Positions 7,694 through 15,335 of a stretch of DNA of 41,715 nucleotides are shown here, piece by piece (positions within the stretch are counted from its first letter, which is position 1; each line of letters begins with the position of its first letter). The notes under the pieces are model-generated. The model was not told where the DNA came from. It saw nothing but the letters and a program-made list of their open reading frames with translations, and ran no database searches. The position numbers and the translations under genes were made by a program. Source of the DNA: JABJMC01 sp964459205 (lineage in GTDB: Bacteria; Patescibacteriota; Gracilibacteria; UBA1369; UBA12473); the NCBI GenBank assembly GCA_964459205.1, contig CAYWKJ010000007.1:1-41715 (forward strand), in the 5' to 3' direction.

Positions 7694-10465
7694 ATGTTTG
7701 AGTGGATGCTAAATAACTGGTGGCAGACAATCCTGATCTTTATCGGCCTATATATAGGCTGGAAAGTGTTCTGGCTTGTTTTGCGTTACTTGTATCGTTG
7801 GCGTCACAAAAAGGATTTGGTCTATATGAAGATCACGATGCCGCGTGAGGAATCTCAGAAAGATAAGGAAAAAGCCACGGAAAAAGATTTCCGGGAAAAG
7901 ATTGGAATTATGGAACAGCTTTATCGGGCGCTTTCAGAAATGAAAGAGCTTGGAGTAATGAATCGGATTAAGGTACTCCTATTCCAACACGATATTGTTT
8001 CTTTTGAGTTGGCAGCAGGATTTAAAAAGATTGATTTTTGGGTAGTGACTTATGAGTACTATATCGGAATGGTAGAAAAACAAATCACTTCTTTTTACCC
8101 GGATGCTGATATCCAACTTTCAAAGGAACCACCAGAGTGTCACATTCCTGGTAACAAGATGAGGCTCTACTATATGTACGAGCAGATGACTAAGTGGTTT
8201 CCGATTAGATCTTATAAAATTATAGAAAATGATCCTCTTAATGATTTAACTAATGTTTTTTCTAAATTAGCAGAGGGAGAGCACTCTACAATTCAAATAA
8301 TTATACGTCCGATTGCGGATAAATGGCAAAAGAAAGCCGAGGCTTTTGGTGAGTCTATGTTTAAAGGGGAGAAAAAAGGTGGATTTTTGTCTAAGATTCC
8401 GATTATTGGGCAGCTGAACACAGTTTTTGTGTCTTTGATATTTGGCTATGATAAGGCTGTGAAGAGTGATGCCCCTGGAGCTTCGAGTGGAGATTCTTAT
8501 GTGCGTATGCTCCAGACTAAAGAAGAAACAGCTAAGCATATTGGTGAAAAAGCGATTCAGGATGGATTTAATACTGTTATTAGAGTGATGGCTTCGGCTA
8601 AAACCAATAAACGGTTAGATGAAATTTTGAATAATGTTCTTTTAGGATTTACCGTTTTTAAGGATCCGGCCATGAATTATTTTCAGAGCCGACGAGTTAT
8701 TCCTTTTGTTGATGCCTTAAATACGCCAATAATGTGGCATAACTTTAGAAATCGTTATCCTGCTTATGGAGAAAAGAAGTCTTTAATGGTATCTGAGGAA
8801 TTAGCTTCAGTTTATCACTTTCCAAATAGTCGTTATAACTACACTCCGGTTATTTCGTGGCTTTCCTACAAAGTTTTGCCAGCGCCTCAAGTTCTTTCGG
8901 AAGAGGGGATTTTGCTTGGGAATAATCTTTATCGTGGCGAAAAACGAGAAATTCGGTTTGCGCGGAAGGATCGGCGACGTCATCACTACTGTATTGGACA
9001 AACTGGTACTGGTAAATCTGTGTATTTAGGAGCACTAGTACGGCAAGATATTTTGAATGGCGATGGTGTTTGTGTGATTGATCCACATGGGGATTTGATT
9101 GAAGATATTATGCAATATGTTCCCAAAGAACGGGTGAAAGACGTGATTGTTTTTAATCCCTCTGATGCTGAACGCCCACTAGGTCTTAATATTTTAGAAG
9201 CTGAGACCCCAGAGCAACAGGATATGGCTTCTAGTCAGGCGACGGAGATTTTTATTAAGATTTTTGGTGATGAGATTTTTGGTCCTCGTATTCAGCATTA
9301 TTTCCGTAATGCTTGTTTGACTTTGATGGCGGATAAGGAAGAGGGAGCCACTTTGATCGATGTGCCGCGAATGTTTACGGATGATGAGTTTATGAAATAT
9401 AAAGTTACAAAAGTAGAGAATCCGGTGGTGCGATCGTTTTGGGAGCATGAGTATGCCAATACTGGTGATCGTGAACGGCAAGAGATGATCCCGTATTTTA
9501 GTTCGAAATTTGGCCCGTTTATTACCAATACAATTATTCGTAATACCATTGGTCAATCTAAGTCAGCGTTTAATTTTAGAAAGTGTATGGATGAGCAAAA
9601 AATTCTGCTCATGAACTTGTCGAAAGGTAAAATTGGTGAATTGAATACACAGCTGCTTGGTTTGGTGATGGTGGCGCAAATTCAGATGGCGGCAATGAGT
9701 CGTGTTGATACGCCGGAAGATGAACGTAAAGATTTTTACTTGTATGTGGATGAGTTCCAGAACTTTGCCACGGACACATTTTGTTCGATTTTGTCTGAGG
9801 CTCGTAAATACCGTTTGGCCTTAGTTATGGCTCACCAGTATATTAATCAGTTAGTAGTGTCTAAATCTGGTTCAACAAGCACGCAGATTAGAGATGCTGT
9901 ATTTGGTAACGTTGGTACTTTGCAGTCATTTAAGGTTGGTGCGGAAGATGGTGAGTATTTAGCTAAGGAATATGCTCCAGTTTTGTCTGAACAAGATATT
10001 ATTGGGATTTCTAATTATAAGGCTTACATTAAATTGAATATTAAAAACTCTACTTCCCGGCCGTTTTCATTAGAAACAATTTTTAGTGAGGAGGGTAAGA
10101 GTGAGAAGATTCGTGAAATTGTGCGTCAGTATTCCAGGATGAAATATGGTCGTAAGAAGATTTTTGTGGATCAAGAAATTACCGCACGTATTGGTATTGA
10201 TTTGGATGCACCTAAAAAGAAACTTAATTTAGGTGGGAAGAAAGGGGCTGGTGCTAAAAAAGGTTTGCCTCCGGGCATGATACCTCCGGGTGCTAAACCT
10301 CCAGCTGCGGCAGCTAAGCCGGCTGGGTTTAAGGCTAAAGGTGCTAAAATTCCGCCACCTCCACCAATGGGGACGGCTGATAAGGCTGCTCCGGCAGAAA
10401 AGTCCCCAAAAGCAAAGGGGCCGATCCCAAAGGAGGAGATAGCTAAGGTTGCTAAGCCTGAATAA
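7694..10465 (+). CDS. VirD4/TraG-like coupling ATPase with membrane anchor
   Basis: A 923-residue protein. One N-terminal membrane helix (about 8-32) is followed by a long mixed domain (35-420), then an HerA/VirD4-type P-loop ATPase. Walker A is GQTGTGKS (435-442), followed by VCVIDPHGDLIEDI, and Walker B is the YVDEFQ segment near residue 686, typical of type IV coupling proteins and TraM-recognition domains. The last ~75 residues are a Pro/Ala/Lys-rich, probably disordered tail. Such ATPases pump DNA or protein through type IV secretion-like channels. A VirB2-like pilin is encoded at 40060-40512, but no VirB4 is in the window. It likely forms an operon with the LCP gene (gap 32 nt). Confidence 0.85.
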   Translation: MFEWMLNNWWQTILIFIGLYIGWKVFWLVLRYLYRWRHKKDLVYMKITMPREESQKDKEKATEKDFREKIGIMEQLYRALSEMKELGVMNRIKVLLFQHDIVSFELAAGFKKIDFWVVTYEYYIGMVEKQITSFYPDADIQLSKEPPECHIPGNKMRLYYMYEQMTKWFPIRSYKIIENDPLNDLTNVFSKLAEGEHSTIQIIIRPIADKWQKKAEAFGESMFKGEKKGGFLSKIPIIGQLNTVFVSLIFGYDKAVKSDAPGASSGDSYVRMLQTKEETAKHIGEKAIQDGFNTVIRVMASAKTNKRLDEILNNVLLGFTVFKDPAMNYFQSRRVIPFVDALNTPIMWHNFRNRYPAYGEKKSLMVSEELASVYHFPNSRYNYTPVISWLSYKVLPAPQVLSEEGILLGNNLYRGEKREIRFARKDRRRHHYCIGQTGTGKSVYLGALVRQDILNGDGVCVIDPHGDLIEDIMQYVPKERVKDVIVFNPSDAERPLGLNILEAETPEQQDMASSQATEIFIKIFGDEIFGPRIQHYFRNACLTLMADKEEGATLIDVPRMFTDDEFMKYKVTKVENPVVRSFWEHEYANTGDRERQEMIPYFSSKFGPFITNTIIRNTIGQSKSAFNFRKCMDEQKILLMNLSKGKIGELNTQLLGLVMVAQIQMAAMSRVDTPEDERKDFYLYVDEFQNFATDTFCSILSEARKYRLALVMAHQYINQLVVSKSGSTSTQIRDAVFGNVGTLQSFKVGAEDGEYLAKEYAPVLSEQDIIGISNYKAYIKLNIKNSTSRPFSLETIFSEEGKSEKIREIVRQYSRMKYGRKKIFVDQEITARIGIDLDAPKKKLNLGGKKGAGAKKGLPPGMIPPGAKPPAAAAKPAGFKAKGAKIPPPPPMGTADKAAPAEKSPKAKGPIPKEEIAKVAKPE

Positions 10466-10497
10466 AAATTTAAACTTAAAGTAAAACAAAAACAAAA

Positions 10498-11820
10498 ATG
10501 CAGTGGACTGCACTACCAGGAACAGAAAATTGGGACACCCTTACTACCGAGGGGCGTCTCCAGATATTGCATGATCTTTATGAGCATCATGATTATTCTG
10601 GTGTGGTTCGTGGATGTAAGGATATCCTAGAGAGAAATCCAGAAAATAGATCTGCCAAGAAGCTTAAAAAAATGGCCCGAATGAAAATTTTGAATACAGA
10701 TATGAGAGTCGCCATGACTACTCTTACCTTGGCCTTGTTTGTAATGACTGGGGCTTTAACTTTTATGAGTAAAAAAATGATTAACGAGATGAAAACAAAG
10801 GATTTTCAGGTTAATTCATTGATTGAAGAAGTAGGGGAGTTGCGATCTGAAAATTTGCTGCTTTATCAGAAATTTACTGGAGGAGAAGAGGCTTTGGATG
10901 TGGTTGCAGAAAGTGTTTTGGAGTTGGAAGAACGTGTTCGCGAAGTTGATCAAGGAGATGGGGTTTTTGCTTTGCAGGCACAGCTAAATGAAGCGCAGGA
11001 TAAGATTTTATTGCAGAGTGAAGCTATGGATAGTTTAGTGGATGCGGGGGCTTCACATACGGGAGTTATAGCTGAGGATGAAACCTTAGATATTTTGATT
11101 TTAGGTACGCACGGACGGCTGACTGATACGATTATGCTGGCGTCGGTGAATCCGGAGTTAGAGACGGTTAGTTTGCTGAGTATTCCACGAGATTTGGCAG
11201 TGAATGGTCGTCGTATTAATGAATTTTATTATCGCTATGGTGTGGAGGCTTTGCGGGATCAAATTTACGATATAACCGGTTTATATCCAGAGCAATATGC
11301 AGTTATTGATCTAGAGGCATTTGAGCAAATTGTAGATGTTTTAGGAGGGATAGATGTGTATGTGGAAGAAGATTTGTATGACACTATGTATCCAGGGCCG
11401 AATTTTGGATATGAAACTTTTTATGTTGAGGCTGGGCATCATCATTTTGATGGCCGTACAGCTCTTAAGTACGCCCGCAGCCGTAAGTCTACTAATGATT
11501 TTGATCGGGCCGCGCGTCAACAACAGATTATTGAGGCTGTTCGTACTCGTATAGAGGAGCTTAATTTACTTGAGAATTCGGATGAATTAATTGGTATTTT
11601 TAATACTGTGAATTCTTCGGTAGATACAGATATTGATTTACTCTCTTTCTTGTCTTATTTAAGCCAATATCGTGAGTTTGAAATTGAGCAGGGGCATGTC
11701 TTGAGTACGTCTAATTATTTGTATTCGACGTATAATGTGTCTGGTGCCTATATTTTGCTGCCAAACGCTGGTGATTATTCCGAGATTTGGGAATATGTGG
11801 GCGGGGTGGTTAAGAATTAG
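10498..11820 (+). CDS. LytR-CpsA-Psr (LCP) family cell-envelope transferase
   Basis: A 440-residue membrane protein with an unusual plan. A soluble N-terminal segment (1-70) with a short helical repeat-like part (LHDLYEHHDYSGVVRGCKDI) precedes one membrane helix (about 73-91), a coiled coil (about 95-175) and the extracytoplasmic LCP domain (about 195-400). LCP hallmarks are ILGTHGRLTDTIML, SIPRD with R231, YARSRKSTNDFDRAARQQQ and LGGIDVYV. LCP enzymes transfer polyprenyl-phosphate-linked glycans to the cell wall. This suits the glycosyltransferases at 35850-38844. It overlaps the convergent argG by 4 nt. No Shine-Dalgarno sequence is present. Confidence 0.9.
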   Translation: MQWTALPGTENWDTLTTEGRLQILHDLYEHHDYSGVVRGCKDILERNPENRSAKKLKKMARMKILNTDMRVAMTTLTLALFVMTGALTFMSKKMINEMKTKDFQVNSLIEEVGELRSENLLLYQKFTGGEEALDVVAESVLELEERVREVDQGDGVFALQAQLNEAQDKILLQSEAMDSLVDAGASHTGVIAEDETLDILILGTHGRLTDTIMLASVNPELETVSLLSIPRDLAVNGRRINEFYYRYGVEALRDQIYDITGLYPEQYAVIDLEAFEQIVDVLGGIDVYVEEDLYDTMYPGPNFGYETFYVEAGHHHFDGRTALKYARSRKSTNDFDRAARQQQIIEAVRTRIEELNLLENSDELIGIFNTVNSSVDTDIDLLSFLSYLSQYREFEIEQGHVLSTSNYLYSTYNVSGAYILLPNAGDYSEIWEYVGGVVKN

Positions 11821-13088
11821 AACCTTAGGTCTGGTTTGCAGGTGTTGGCCCCTTTTTGGACCTGATGGGCTGTTTTAGTAGCCAAACAATAATGCTCAAT
11901 AAATCCGGCTGAGGCGTTTTGATTAAGGGCGTCGTTTTTCATAAATGTAGCTAGATTTTCGTCTACCAAGGAATTGGGTGATTTGAGAGCTGTAGTTGAG
12001 GCTACTCCCTTGTATAAGTGAACCGTAACTTCGCCAGTGATTTTGTCGTTAACTTGGTCTATATAGGCGTTTAAATTGTCCATTAAAGGGTCAAACCATT
12101 TGGCACTAAAACAAAGATCAGCCCATTTGGCATCAATAGGGGATTTGAAGGCGTTTTCCTCTTTGCTACATACAAGTTGTTCGAGGGATTGATGGGCTTT
12201 TATTAAAATATGTGCCCCTGGTTCTTCAAAAACGTTTCTGGCCTTAATCCCAATAATTCTGTCCTCAATGACATAACTAATACCAATGGCATGCTTGGCC
12301 CCAATTTGATTAAGCGTTGTAAGGAGTTGAGTGAGGGGGAGCGCTTTATCATTTAGTTTGACGGGCACACCTTTTTCGAACGTTACGGTAACAGCTTCGG
12401 GTGAGTCGGGTGCGTTTTCCGGGGTATTACATAGTTGGAGGAATTTTTCGAGAGGCGGGGAGACATCAATTTCCTCAATTTCTGCACATTCCGAGGAGCA
12501 ACCAAATAGATTGTCATCATGGGCATAGGGTTTCTCAATGGTTCTAGGAATCTCGATGTTGTGCTTTTTGGCGTAAGCAATTTCTTCGTCCCTGCCAAGC
12601 GCCCATTCTCTAACTGGAGCCAAGATTTTAAGGCTTGGATCTAGAGTATGGATGTATCCGTCGAATCTAACCTGATCATTGCCTTTTCCAGTGCAGCCAT
12701 GCGCGATAATTTGGACTCCTTTTTGTTGCGCTATTTGGACGGCGACCTCACTAATTGTAACCCTGCCTAGCGGACAAAAAAGGTGATATCCACCGAGATG
12801 AGTTGCGTTAGCTTTGATGGCTTTGGCTAACACTTCCTTGGCGTATTTTTCCTTAGCATCAATGATGATGGCTTCTTTGGCCCCAAGTTTTAAGGCTTTT
12901 TCCTTAATTTTGCTGAAGTTGGCTTTTTGGCCGATATCGATGGTAAGAGTGCTAACTTCAACTTGATAGTGGTCTTGAATCCATTTGAGCATGACCGAGG
13001 TATCTAATCCTCCAGAATAAAGAAGTAAAACGTGGTCGCCTTTTTTGGGATGGGCCTCAAATGAGGCAATTTTTTGATAGTTTTTCAT
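11817..13088 (-). CDS. argG: Argininosuccinate synthase
   Basis: A 423-residue enzyme joining citrulline and aspartate with ATP to give argininosuccinate, the penultimate step of arginine synthesis. The ATP-pyrophosphatase P-loop SGGLDTS is at 25-31, with GCTGKGNDQVRF, APVREW and the C-terminal ITGEVTVHLYKG region following. ATG at 13088 is chosen: the frame stays open to 13142, but that extension would be translated from the terminator hairpin at 13108-13138. No other arginine gene is in the window, so it may use imported or recycled citrulline. Upstream are two tandem arginine-rich leader peptides with terminators, strong evidence for attenuation by arginyl-tRNA level. Confidence 0.96.
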   Translation of the reverse strand: MKNYQKIASFEAHPKKGDHVLLLYSGGLDTSVMLKWIQDHYQVEVSTLTIDIGQKANFSKIKEKALKLGAKEAIIIDAKEKYAKEVLAKAIKANATHLGGYHLFCPLGRVTISEVAVQIAQQKGVQIIAHGCTGKGNDQVRFDGYIHTLDPSLKILAPVREWALGRDEEIAYAKKHNIEIPRTIEKPYAHDDNLFGCSSECAEIEEIDVSPPLEKFLQLCNTPENAPDSPEAVTVTFEKGVPVKLNDKALPLTQLLTTLNQIGAKHAIGISYVIEDRIIGIKARNVFEEPGAHILIKAHQSLEQLVCSKEENAFKSPIDAKWADLCFSAKWFDPLMDNLNAYIDQVNDKITGEVTVHLYKGVASTTALKSPNSLVDENLATFMKNDALNQNASAGFIEHYCLATKTAHQVQKGANTCKPDLRF

Positions 13089-13107
13089 GGTAGTTAAGTA
13101 AAGATTT

Positions 13108-13138
13108 AAAAAAACTCCTGGCCGGTGAGCCAGAAGTT
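13108..13138 (-). terminator. Attenuator terminator 2, just before argG
   Basis: Minus strand: AACTTCTGG (13138-13130) pairs with CCAGGAGTT (13121-13113), 9 bp with one G-U pair and an 8-nt loop, followed by seven T (13114-13108). It ends 20 nt before the argG ATG. Its 5' arm, CTTCTGGC (13136-13129), is exactly complementary to GCCAGAAG (13179-13172) inside leader peptide 2, so antiterminator and terminator are mutually exclusive. Confidence 0.88.
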
Positions 13139-13159
13139 GCATAAGAGTAGGAATCCGTT

Positions 13160-13219
13160 TTAGCGACGGAGCTTCTGGCGTTTAAGTATGCGGCGGCGAC
13201 GAGAGTGTGAGATGAACAT
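13160..13219 (-). CDS. Arginine-rich leader peptide 2 of argG
   Basis: A 19-residue ORF, MFISHSRRRRILKRQKLRR, with seven arginines, all encoded by CGT or CGC. The run of four Arg codons is at 13201-13190. The antiterminator strand GCCAGAAG lies at codons 14-16 (13179-13172), so a ribosome stalled on the Arg run leaves it free to pair with the terminator's 5' arm. A ribosome that reads on to the TAA covers it and lets terminator 2 form. A small hairpin, TCCGT/ACGGA, at the end of the ORF could act as a pause site. The mechanism is inferred from layout, by analogy with the classical amino-acid operon attenuators. Confidence 0.85.
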   Translation of the reverse strand: MFISHSRRRRILKRQKLRR

Positions 13220-13237
13220 TTTTAAGGTTTAGATATT

Positions 13238-13267
13238 AAAAAACTCCACTTTTCTTTTAGTGGAGTT
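13238..13267 (-). terminator. Attenuator terminator 1
   Basis: Minus strand: AACTCCACT (13267-13259) pairs perfectly with AGTGGAGTT (13250-13242) around an 8-nt A-rich loop, followed by a run of T (13243-13238). CTCCACTA (13265-13258) in its 5' arm is exactly complementary to TAGTGGAG (13302-13295) at the stop codon of leader peptide 1. Confidence 0.88.
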
Positions 13268-13299
13268 CTGAGAATTTGTTTCATAGCCGGAGGCCTCCA

Positions 13300-13353
13300 C
13301 TAGATAAGTAGACTGCGGCGGCGAACTAAATTGGAAACAATTGAAATTTTCAT
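13300..13353 (-). CDS. Arginine-containing leader peptide 1 of argG
   Basis: A 17-residue ORF, MKISIVSNLVRRRSLLI, ending in TAG. Three consecutive CGC arginine codons are at 13323-13315. The antiterminator strand TAGTGGAG starts at the stop codon (13302-13295). A ribosome stalled on the Arg codons leaves it exposed; one that has reached the stop codon hides it. The ATG is only 17 nt after the 3' end of the tRNA-Met gene on the same strand, so the leader is probably transcribed through that tRNA. It has the same architecture as leader 2 but an unrelated sequence. Confidence 0.8.
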   Translation of the reverse strand: MKISIVSNLVRRRSLLI

Positions 13354-13370
13354 AATAATTTGATGGAATC

Positions 13371-13447
13371 TGGTAGCAGGGGTGGGACTCGAACCCACGA
13401 CCTCAGGCTTATGAGTCCTGCGCTCTAACCAGCTGAGCTACCCTGCC
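13371..13447 (-). tRNA. tRNA with CAU anticodon (elongator Met, possibly Ile2)
   Basis: Complete minus-strand tRNA: acceptor GGCAGGG with CCCTGCT, discriminator A and encoded CCA (13373-13371). The D arm has AGCTCAGCTGG and the T loop TTCGAGT. The anticodon loop CTCATAA gives CAT. The base pair at the loop-closing position (31-39) is an A-G mismatch. It lacks the initiator-type end mismatch seen in the other CAU tRNA here. An elongator Met is most likely; a lysidine-modified tRNA-Ile cannot be excluded by eye. It lies between the Cys-rich protein gene (ends 13465) and leader peptide 1. Confidence 0.93.
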
Positions 13448-13464
13448 GAAGTATCGTCTAATTT

Positions 13465-14730
13465 TTAACAGGGAAAGTAATCGTTTGCAACCGTTTCTTC
13501 GTAATCAAAGGGGCTAATTTCAGCGGGAAAGTATTCGCCGTATTCACCGCGTTCCGTCATTTTGGCTTTTAGCTGGGACATAAGGGATCCGTATTCTTTT
13601 GGTGAATATTGTTTATTTAAGATGCAGTGGTGGGCTTTTTTCATGGAAATGCAGCCAAATAGGTTATCGCTATTCATGCAAAAGTCTGTGTACTGGCAGT
13701 GTTTGGAGTTGCCGCTAATTAAAGAAAATTTAACCTCATAATTGTTATCAAAACCAATGTGTTCGTAGCAAAGCTCAAAATATTCACAATAATTCACGTC
13801 ATAAGAGTCTTTTCCATCGATTACTTGGGCGCAATAGCTACAATCCCAACATTTTTTAACGTCAAAGCAGTGATGAGAGTTATTGCTATTCACAATAAAG
13901 TTGCCGGTACAGTTTTCAGAATTCAGGATTCGGGCAGAGCGGTGGGGGAATTTGAGTTTTTCATTAGCAAGGTAGGTGGCTGCTTTTTGAAGTCCTTTTT
14001 TAGTATTTAATTTTAGGGATTTTTTTACTTTTTTGTATTCCTCGCGCGAGTAAGGCTTATTGGCAATGTAATACTGCTTACGAGTCAATCCTGTACAGCC
14101 AAGACAGTCTGAGCAACCTGTGCACTCATAGCAAAACCAACAATCACTACAGCCGGCACAGGATTGGCAAAAGTTAGAGTTATACATTTTTTCAGAGTCA
14201 ATGCATTCGTAGCAAAGTTCACTTTCGCGGATCAAAAAAGAATCAACACAATCGCGGGATTCATAGGGATTTCCATAAAGACAGTCTTCAACTTGGACAC
14301 TGCCAGCACATAAGTAACAGTTTTTGGCGTAATCTACATAATTGCAAAAGTCGCAATTTTGAGTTCGGGAAGCCACGACGGCTAGGCTAAGGCGTGGCAC
14401 GATTTTTAGTAGTTCATGAAATTGAGGGAAAAATGGTTGATTTAAATCTAAATCGCGTCCAAATGAAGTAGCGTCCCATTTATCACTCCACCAGCATTCA
14501 GGGCAGTAAACAGGATGAGTTGCATCTGGTTTGTAGGCCGCGATGATGTCTGTTTGGCAGAGGTCGCATTGGCGTTGGTACATGCTTCGTTCATTGCGAA
14601 AGCTCATGCGACGTTGCATGCGGCACCCAGGACAAAAAGTGGGGCGAGGAACATCTATTTTTGCATAAAAAGCTTGGTCTTTTTTAGTGATGTCAAAACC
14701 GTTGCTACATTTTGCGCAAGTAATGTCCAT
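13465..14730 (-). CDS. Cys-rich multi-zinc-ribbon protein of a CPR-typical family
   Basis: A 421-residue protein dense in cysteine. The N-terminus has CAKCSNGF, FCPGCRMQRRMSFRNERS, CDLCQTDI and a YCPECWWSDKWD block. A long middle part repeats motifs such as CDFCNYVDYAKNCYLC, CYECIDSEKMYNSNFCQSC and CSDCWFCYECTGCSDC. I recognise the layout as a family common in Patescibacteria with no known function. The many paired Cys suggest several structural zinc sites. No signal peptide is seen. ATG at 14730 is chosen because the longer frame to 14817 runs into the tRNA-fMet gene. It is flanked on both sides by CAU tRNA genes on the same strand. Confidence 0.8.
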   Translation of the reverse strand: MDITCAKCSNGFDITKKDQAFYAKIDVPRPTFCPGCRMQRRMSFRNERSMYQRQCDLCQTDIIAAYKPDATHPVYCPECWWSDKWDATSFGRDLDLNQPFFPQFHELLKIVPRLSLAVVASRTQNCDFCNYVDYAKNCYLCAGSVQVEDCLYGNPYESRDCVDSFLIRESELCYECIDSEKMYNSNFCQSCAGCSDCWFCYECTGCSDCLGCTGLTRKQYYIANKPYSREEYKKVKKSLKLNTKKGLQKAATYLANEKLKFPHRSARILNSENCTGNFIVNSNNSHHCFDVKKCWDCSYCAQVIDGKDSYDVNYCEYFELCYEHIGFDNNYEVKFSLISGNSKHCQYTDFCMNSDNLFGCISMKKAHHCILNKQYSPKEYGSLMSQLKAKMTERGEYGEYFPAEISPFDYEETVANDYFPC

Positions 14731-14748
14731 TTTTGTGAAAAGAAAATC

Positions 14749-14823
14749 TGGTTGCGGAGGGCGGATTCGAACCGCCGACCTCCAGGTTATGAGCCTGGCG
14801 AGCTGCCTCTGCTCCACTCCGCG
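14749..14823 (-). tRNA. Initiator tRNA-fMet(CAU)
   Basis: Minus-strand tRNA: 5' strand CGCGGAG with 3' strand CTCCGCA, leaving the C1-A72 mismatch typical of bacterial initiators. Discriminator A and encoded CCA (14751-14749) follow. The anticodon stem CCAGG/CCTGG encloses CTCATAA. The usual three G-C pairs near the loop are only partly kept: pair 29-41 is A-T. It sits between the FtsB/DivIC-like gene and the Cys-rich protein gene. Confidence 0.93.
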
Positions 14824-14848
14824 TTAATATTTTCAAAGCGCAGTTACT

Positions 14849-15268
14849 CTAATATTTAAATGGGTTTTCGTCAAATATAAAATACCACCATTTTTTGCCA
14901 TTGCTCCAGTTAGCCATAGACCTTTCGCGGACCAGCTCGTTTTCTTCGGTTTCTAAGAAGGCGAGGGTATCTCCTTCGGTTAAAATAATTACTTCTTCAC
15001 CAGGGTTCACTAGTCCTAAATTTTGTTTGGCGATTTTATCGATGTAGGCCTCGGATGTGTAGTATTTGTAATCTTCTAGTTTTTGAAGATTTTCATTAAG
15101 GAGTTCTTCATTTTTTTCTTCGAAGTTAGCGACGTGAACATCGATTTGGTGGTTTTCGTAAACAGTTACTGTCAGGTTGTAAAGCATGTAAGCCACTAAG
15201 ACTAGCCCCACGATAATTATTAGTCGGGAAACATTGAACTCAGAATGTGAATAAGGTCTGTAGGCCAT
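14849..15268 (-). CDS. FtsB/DivIC-like septum formation protein
   Basis: A 139-residue bitopic membrane protein: short cytoplasmic N-terminus, one membrane helix (about 15-34), a coiled coil (about 37-68), then the segment IAKQNLGLVNPGEEVIIL typical of FtsB/DivIC. A C-terminal tail rich in aromatics follows (WSNGKKWWYFIFDENPFKY). These proteins bridge FtsQ and FtsL in the divisome. It is divergent from murC, which fits an envelope/division context, and is the first gene of the minus-strand unit that may run through two tRNAs to argG. Confidence 0.85.
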   Translation of the reverse strand: MAYRPYSHSEFNVSRLIIIVGLVLVAYMLYNLTVTVYENHQIDVHVANFEEKNEELLNENLQKLEDYKYYTSEAYIDKIAKQNLGLVNPGEEVIILTEGDTLAFLETEENELVRERSMANWSNGKKWWYFIFDENPFKY

Positions 15269-15299
15269 AGCAGGGACAGTTTATCATCGGGCTTTAGCT

Positions 15300-15327
15300 T
15301 TTACAACGGACTAGTTTGGGCTACAGT
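15300..15327 (+). promoter_or_regulatory. Promoter of murC, predicting an almost leaderless mRNA
   Basis: -35 TTTACA (15300-15305), 16-nt spacer, -10 TACAGT (15322-15327). Transcription would start around 15333-15335, within 0-3 nt of the ATG at 15336. Confidence 0.5.
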
Positions 15328-15335
15328 AATGCACG

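Noticed and set aside
13089..13142. N-terminal extension of argG (18 extra residues)
   Set aside because: The extra codons come from the terminator 2 hairpin and T-run; ArgG proteins start close to the ATG at 13088.
13089..13370. T-box riboswitch before argG
   Set aside because: No T-box specifier stem or conserved T-box sequence; the short Arg-rich ORFs explain the terminators better.
14731..14817. N-terminal extension of the Cys-rich protein
   Set aside because: It is translated from the tRNA-fMet gene; the zinc-ribbon family starts at MDITCAKC (14730).
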